Source of the DNA: Bordetella sp.
Lineage (GTDB): Bacteria > Pseudomonadota > Gammaproteobacteria > Burkholderiales > Burkholderiaceae_B
DNA length: 8,957 bases
Assembly: GCA_027450125.1 (NCBI GenBank)
Contig: DAIDKG010000121.1
Location: 1-8,957, forward strand
Reading direction: 5' to 3'
Both the position numbers and the translations under genes were made by a program. The notes below the pieces were generated by a model, which was not told the origin of the DNA, searched no databases, and saw only the letters and a list, made by a program, of their open reading frames with translations. How positions within the stretch are numbered: position 1 is the stretch's first letter; every line of letters begins with the position of its first letter. This document shows, in pieces, positions 6,679 to 8,957 of the stretch.

Positions 6679-7140
6679 TCAGGCAGGCCGGGTGCCCGGC
6701 CGCACCAACACAAGCGCGTCGCTGTCGCCTTCCTGCACCACGGAGCCCGCCTGATTCATCAGGCGAAAGCGCCGGACCACCTTGCCGCTTTTGCCGCTCT
6801 TGCCGGGTGCGACGTCGATAATCTCCAGCTCGAGATGCACGGTGTCTCCGATGAGCAAGGGCGCGAGGAACTGCCACTCGCGCAGATTGAGCATCGCGAC
6901 GACCGACTCCTCGAAGATACCCAGTTGCTGCAACATGCCGGTGCAAATGGCGATGCCCAGCGTGCCGTGCACCACGCGCTGGCCGTAGCGCGTCCTGCTC
7001 GCAAATTCGGCGTCGGCGTGAATGGGATTCCAGTCGCCCGAGATCATGGAGAAGAAAGTCAGATCGGCTTCGGTGATGGTGCGGCCGGCGCTGGTGAAAA
7101 CCTGGCCGGGTTTGAAGTCTTCGAGATAATAGGTGTGCAT
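6679..7140 (-). CDS. MaoC-like enoyl-CoA hydratase
   Basis: This is a single hot-dog-fold MaoC/(R)-hydratase domain protein of 153 residues, the usual size for stand-alone members, which add water across the double bond of 2-enoyl-CoA thioesters. The hydratase motif is intact: SGDWNPIHADAEFA (residues 34-47) with the catalytic pair Asp36 and His41, followed by YGQRVVHGTLG (52-62). It starts 29 nt after the stop of the acyl-CoA ligase gene on the same strand and is the last gene of that operon. Its role is probably hydration of the thioester the ligase makes, or a product of it. No clear Shine-Dalgarno precedes the ATG. The gene converges on the exporter gene with 43 bp between stops. A 7-bp hairpin GGCCGGG/CCCGGCC (6686-6701) sits in its last codons but has no T run. 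Confidence 0.92.
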   Translation of the reverse strand: MHTYYLEDFKPGQVFTSAGRTITEADLTFFSMISGDWNPIHADAEFASRTRYGQRVVHGTLGIAICTGMLQQLGIFEESVVAMLNLREWQFLAPLLIGDTVHLELEIIDVAPGKSGKSGKVVRRFRLMNQAGSVVQEGDSDALVLVRPGTRPA

Positions 7141-7169
7141 GGCAAGGTAGCTGGAGGTGCGGGGCCGGA

Positions 7170-8798
7170 TCAGGCCGCCGGTGTCTGGTGGGCCAGGCGT
7201 TCCAAGGCCATTTCGCGCAGTTTCACGCGCTGGATCTTGGTGCCGTTTGAACTTTGCGTGACGGGAAACTCGTCGACTAGCCAGACGTGCACAGGTACCT
7301 TGAAGGGCGCGAGCGCCGCCTTGGCGCTTGCGACGACGGCGGCTTCGGTCGGTGCTTTTCCGGGTAGCGCGACAACGAAGGCCACGGGCTTCATCTGCGC
7401 GCCGATCTCGACGGCGACGATCTGCACGTCCTGCACGCCCGGCACGGTCTTGATGACGCTTTCGATCTCGGCGGGACTGACGAGGTAGCCGGCCAGGCGC
7501 ATCGTATCGCCCAGTCGCGTCTGGTAGACGAAGCTGCCGTCCTCGCGCAGATAGCCCGCGTCGCCAGTGCTGAAATAGCCCTCGGCGTCGATGCTACTGG
7601 CCGTGGCCTGCGGATTGTCGAGGTAGCCGACGAAGTTGGTGGGCGATTGGATCTCGACGGCGCCCACCTGGCCCGCAGGCAGCAGCGCGCCGGTTTCCAC
7701 GTCGCGTATGCGGATGCGGGCCGCGGCGCATGCGGGCCTGCCGCCGCCCTGGGTGCGTTCCTGCAGCGGCAAACTGCGTTGTTGCAGCGAGAAAAGCGCC
7801 TGCACTTCGCTGGAGCCGTACAGTCCCAGCATAGGCATGCCGCGCGACCAGGCGTTCTGCATGACCTCCAACGTGCCGGGCTGGAAGCTGGCGAAGCCGA
7901 AGACGCGCGCGTGAGGAAAGGGACGGTCGCCCGCGGGGGCGCTTTCGATGACGCGCTGGAACATCTCGTCGCTGCCGAAAAGATGCGTGATGCGCTGCGC
8001 GTTCAGGAGCCGTGCGGCTTCGGAGCCGTCGAAGGTATCCATCAATACAATGGGCCGGCCTGCCGCGAAGGCGGCCATGACGCCGCTCAGGCCGAAGGTG
8101 CCGCACAGCGGCAGGGCAGCCAGCAGGCGCACGTCGTCGGCCTCGAAATCGAAGCCCTTGGCGACGTTCAACGCGTGCTGCGTGACGGTGTATTGCGTAT
8201 GCACCACCAGCTTGGGGCCGCTGGTGGTGCCGGAAGTGGTGAAGAGAACGCAGGGTGCGTCAGCTGCCGCGCAATCGGGCGCACCCGTATTGGAGGCATC
8301 GTCTTCTGGCAGCGCGGCCAGATCGAAGCGTATCGCGGGGCGCCCCAGCACCTGGGTCGGCATGTCCGTACCCGCATCCACCACGGCGACCTTGCGCAAG
8401 GCGCTGGCCGCGCCGGGTGGCACGTCGCGCAGCACCGCGGGAAAATCGATCTTGCGAAAGTTAAGCTGCAGCACCAGCAGGCTGGCCTGCGAGCGTTCGA
8501 GGATGTAGGCCAGCTCGTGGGATCGGTAGCGCGTGTTGACGGTCATCACGGCGGCGCCCAGGCGCGCCAGGCCGAAGTAGAGCGCCAGCCATTCGATACG
8601 GTTGACCAGCCATACGGCCACACGGTCGCCCGGCTTGATGCCCTGGTCCCTCAGCCAGGCCGCACTGCGGCGGACCATGGCGTCGAATTCGCGGTAGCTG
8701 ATCCTGCGCTCGCCTTCAACGAAGGCCGTCGACTCGCCGCGCAGGTCCAGATTGCGCGCCAGCAGGGCGGACAGGGTTGCGGGGGGCATTGCGTCCAT
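7170..8798 (-). CDS. AMP-forming acyl-CoA synthetase/ligase (ANL superfamily)
   Basis: This enzyme activates a carboxylic acid with ATP to an acyl-adenylate and transfers it to coenzyme A. The 542-residue product has the family length and core motifs in order: P-loop TTSGTTSGPK (187-196), YGSSE (327-331, Ser in place of the common Thr), YFSTGD (408-413), hinge region R428-L-G-D431 leading into AGYLVSPAEIE, and the C-terminal catalytic lysine Lys521 in SNGTKIQ. All residues needed for both half reactions appear to be present. The ATG at 8798 lies 1 nt after the stop of the upstream ABC ATPase gene (TGAAATG), with GGAG about 10 nt before it; an ATG at 8789 is an alternative. Linkage to a Liv-type transporter and a MaoC hydratase suggests catabolism of an imported aliphatic or aromatic acid. 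The substrate cannot be assigned from sequence alone. Confidence 0.94.
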   Translation of the reverse strand: MDAMPPATLSALLARNLDLRGESTAFVEGERRISYREFDAMVRRSAAWLRDQGIKPGDRVAVWLVNRIEWLALYFGLARLGAAVMTVNTRYRSHELAYILERSQASLLVLQLNFRKIDFPAVLRDVPPGAASALRKVAVVDAGTDMPTQVLGRPAIRFDLAALPEDDASNTGAPDCAAADAPCVLFTTSGTTSGPKLVVHTQYTVTQHALNVAKGFDFEADDVRLLAALPLCGTFGLSGVMAAFAAGRPIVLMDTFDGSEAARLLNAQRITHLFGSDEMFQRVIESAPAGDRPFPHARVFGFASFQPGTLEVMQNAWSRGMPMLGLYGSSEVQALFSLQQRSLPLQERTQGGGRPACAAARIRIRDVETGALLPAGQVGAVEIQSPTNFVGYLDNPQATASSIDAEGYFSTGDAGYLREDGSFVYQTRLGDTMRLAGYLVSPAEIESVIKTVPGVQDVQIVAVEIGAQMKPVAFVVALPGKAPTEAAVVASAKAALAPFKVPVHVWLVDEFPVTQSSNGTKIQRVKLREMALERLAHQTPAA

Positions 8799-8799
8799 T

Positions 8800-8957
8800 T
8801 CAGTACAGCTCCATCAACTTTGCATTGTCGTTCAGCTCTTCCGGCAGCGCCTCGCGGATGATCGCGCCAGACTTCATCACCACCACGCGGTCCGAGATCT
8901 TCAGCGCCTCTTTCACATTCTGCTCCACCAGCAAAATGGCCATGCCGATGTCCTGCT
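8800..8957 (-). CDS. livF: branched-chain amino acid type ABC transporter ATP-binding protein, C-terminal end (truncated)
   Basis: Only the last 52 codons are inside the window. In frame from 8955 the protein reads QDIGMAILLVEQNVKEALKI, then SDRVVVMKSGAIIREALPEE, and ends NAKLMELY before TGA at 8802-8800. ILLVEQN followed by AL.ISDR.VVM..G is the characteristic C-terminal end of LivF-type ATPases of the HAAT family; the LivG partner usually has a His in place of the VEQN glutamine. Such transporters import branched-chain amino acids but also amides, urea and aromatic or dicarboxylic acids. One nucleotide separates its stop from the ligase start, so the three genes are one transcription unit. 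The rest of the transporter presumably lies beyond the right edge. Confidence 0.88.
   Translation of the reverse strand, partial: QDIGMAILLVEQNVKEALKISDRVVVMKSGAIIREALPEELNDNAKLMELY

Noticed and set aside
6686..6701. GC-rich hairpin GGCCGGG/CCCGGCC considered as a terminator between the convergent exporter and maoC genes.
   Set aside because: It lies inside the last maoC codons, has only a 2-nt loop and no T run on either strand, so it is not supported as an intrinsic terminator.
7647..8861. A 404-codon plus-strand frame opposite the acyl-CoA ligase.
   Set aside because: It is antisense to a ligase with all core motifs; the product has no domain features and runs into the livF end.

Overview
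The window reads as a piece of high-GC betaproteobacterial chromosome. The gene content and style (glyQ/glyS beside a class I fumarase, a Liv-type ABC transporter beside an acyl-CoA ligase, GC-rich third codon positions) fit Alcaligenaceae such as Bordetella or Achromobacter. The family assignment is inference from sequence style; nothing was searched.

Layout from left to right. (1) Positions 1-2107, minus strand: the two subunits of tetrameric glycyl-tRNA synthetase, glyQ (alpha, complete) followed 8 nt later by glyS (beta, N-terminal 393 codons, running off the left edge). (2) Positions 2108-2717: a 610-bp spacer between the divergently transcribed glyQ and fumarase genes. Most of it is two long imperfect palindromes (2215-2436 and 2500-2631). 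They share a 41-bp core (38/41 identical) in opposite orientation, so they are two members of one repeat family. (3) Positions 2718-4241, plus strand: an iron-sulphur class I fumarate hydratase, closed by a strong intrinsic terminator at 4262-4285. (4) Positions 4316-6635, plus strand: a compact regulator/efflux cassette. A perfect 38-bp palindrome lies immediately before a marR-type repressor gene, followed by a small three-helix membrane protein of unknown function and a 14-helix DHA2-type drug exporter. The genes are 24 nt apart and then overlapping, so they very probably form one autoregulated operon. (5) Positions 6679-8957, minus strand and convergent with the exporter: the end of a branched-chain amino acid type ABC ATPase gene (livF-like), an AMP-forming acyl-CoA ligase and a MaoC-type enoyl-CoA hydratase, in that transcriptional order and tightly packed. 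This looks like the tail of an operon that imports a carboxylic acid, activates it to its CoA thioester and hydrates the unsaturated thioester.

The genes are ordinary members of known families. The parts most worth a second look are the 38-bp perfect operator-like palindrome, the uncharacterised small membrane protein held between regulator and exporter, the mirrored repeat pair in the glyQ-fumarase spacer, and the unassigned substrate of the liv/ligase/MaoC operon. I see no tRNA, rRNA, CRISPR array, insertion sequence or phage gene.
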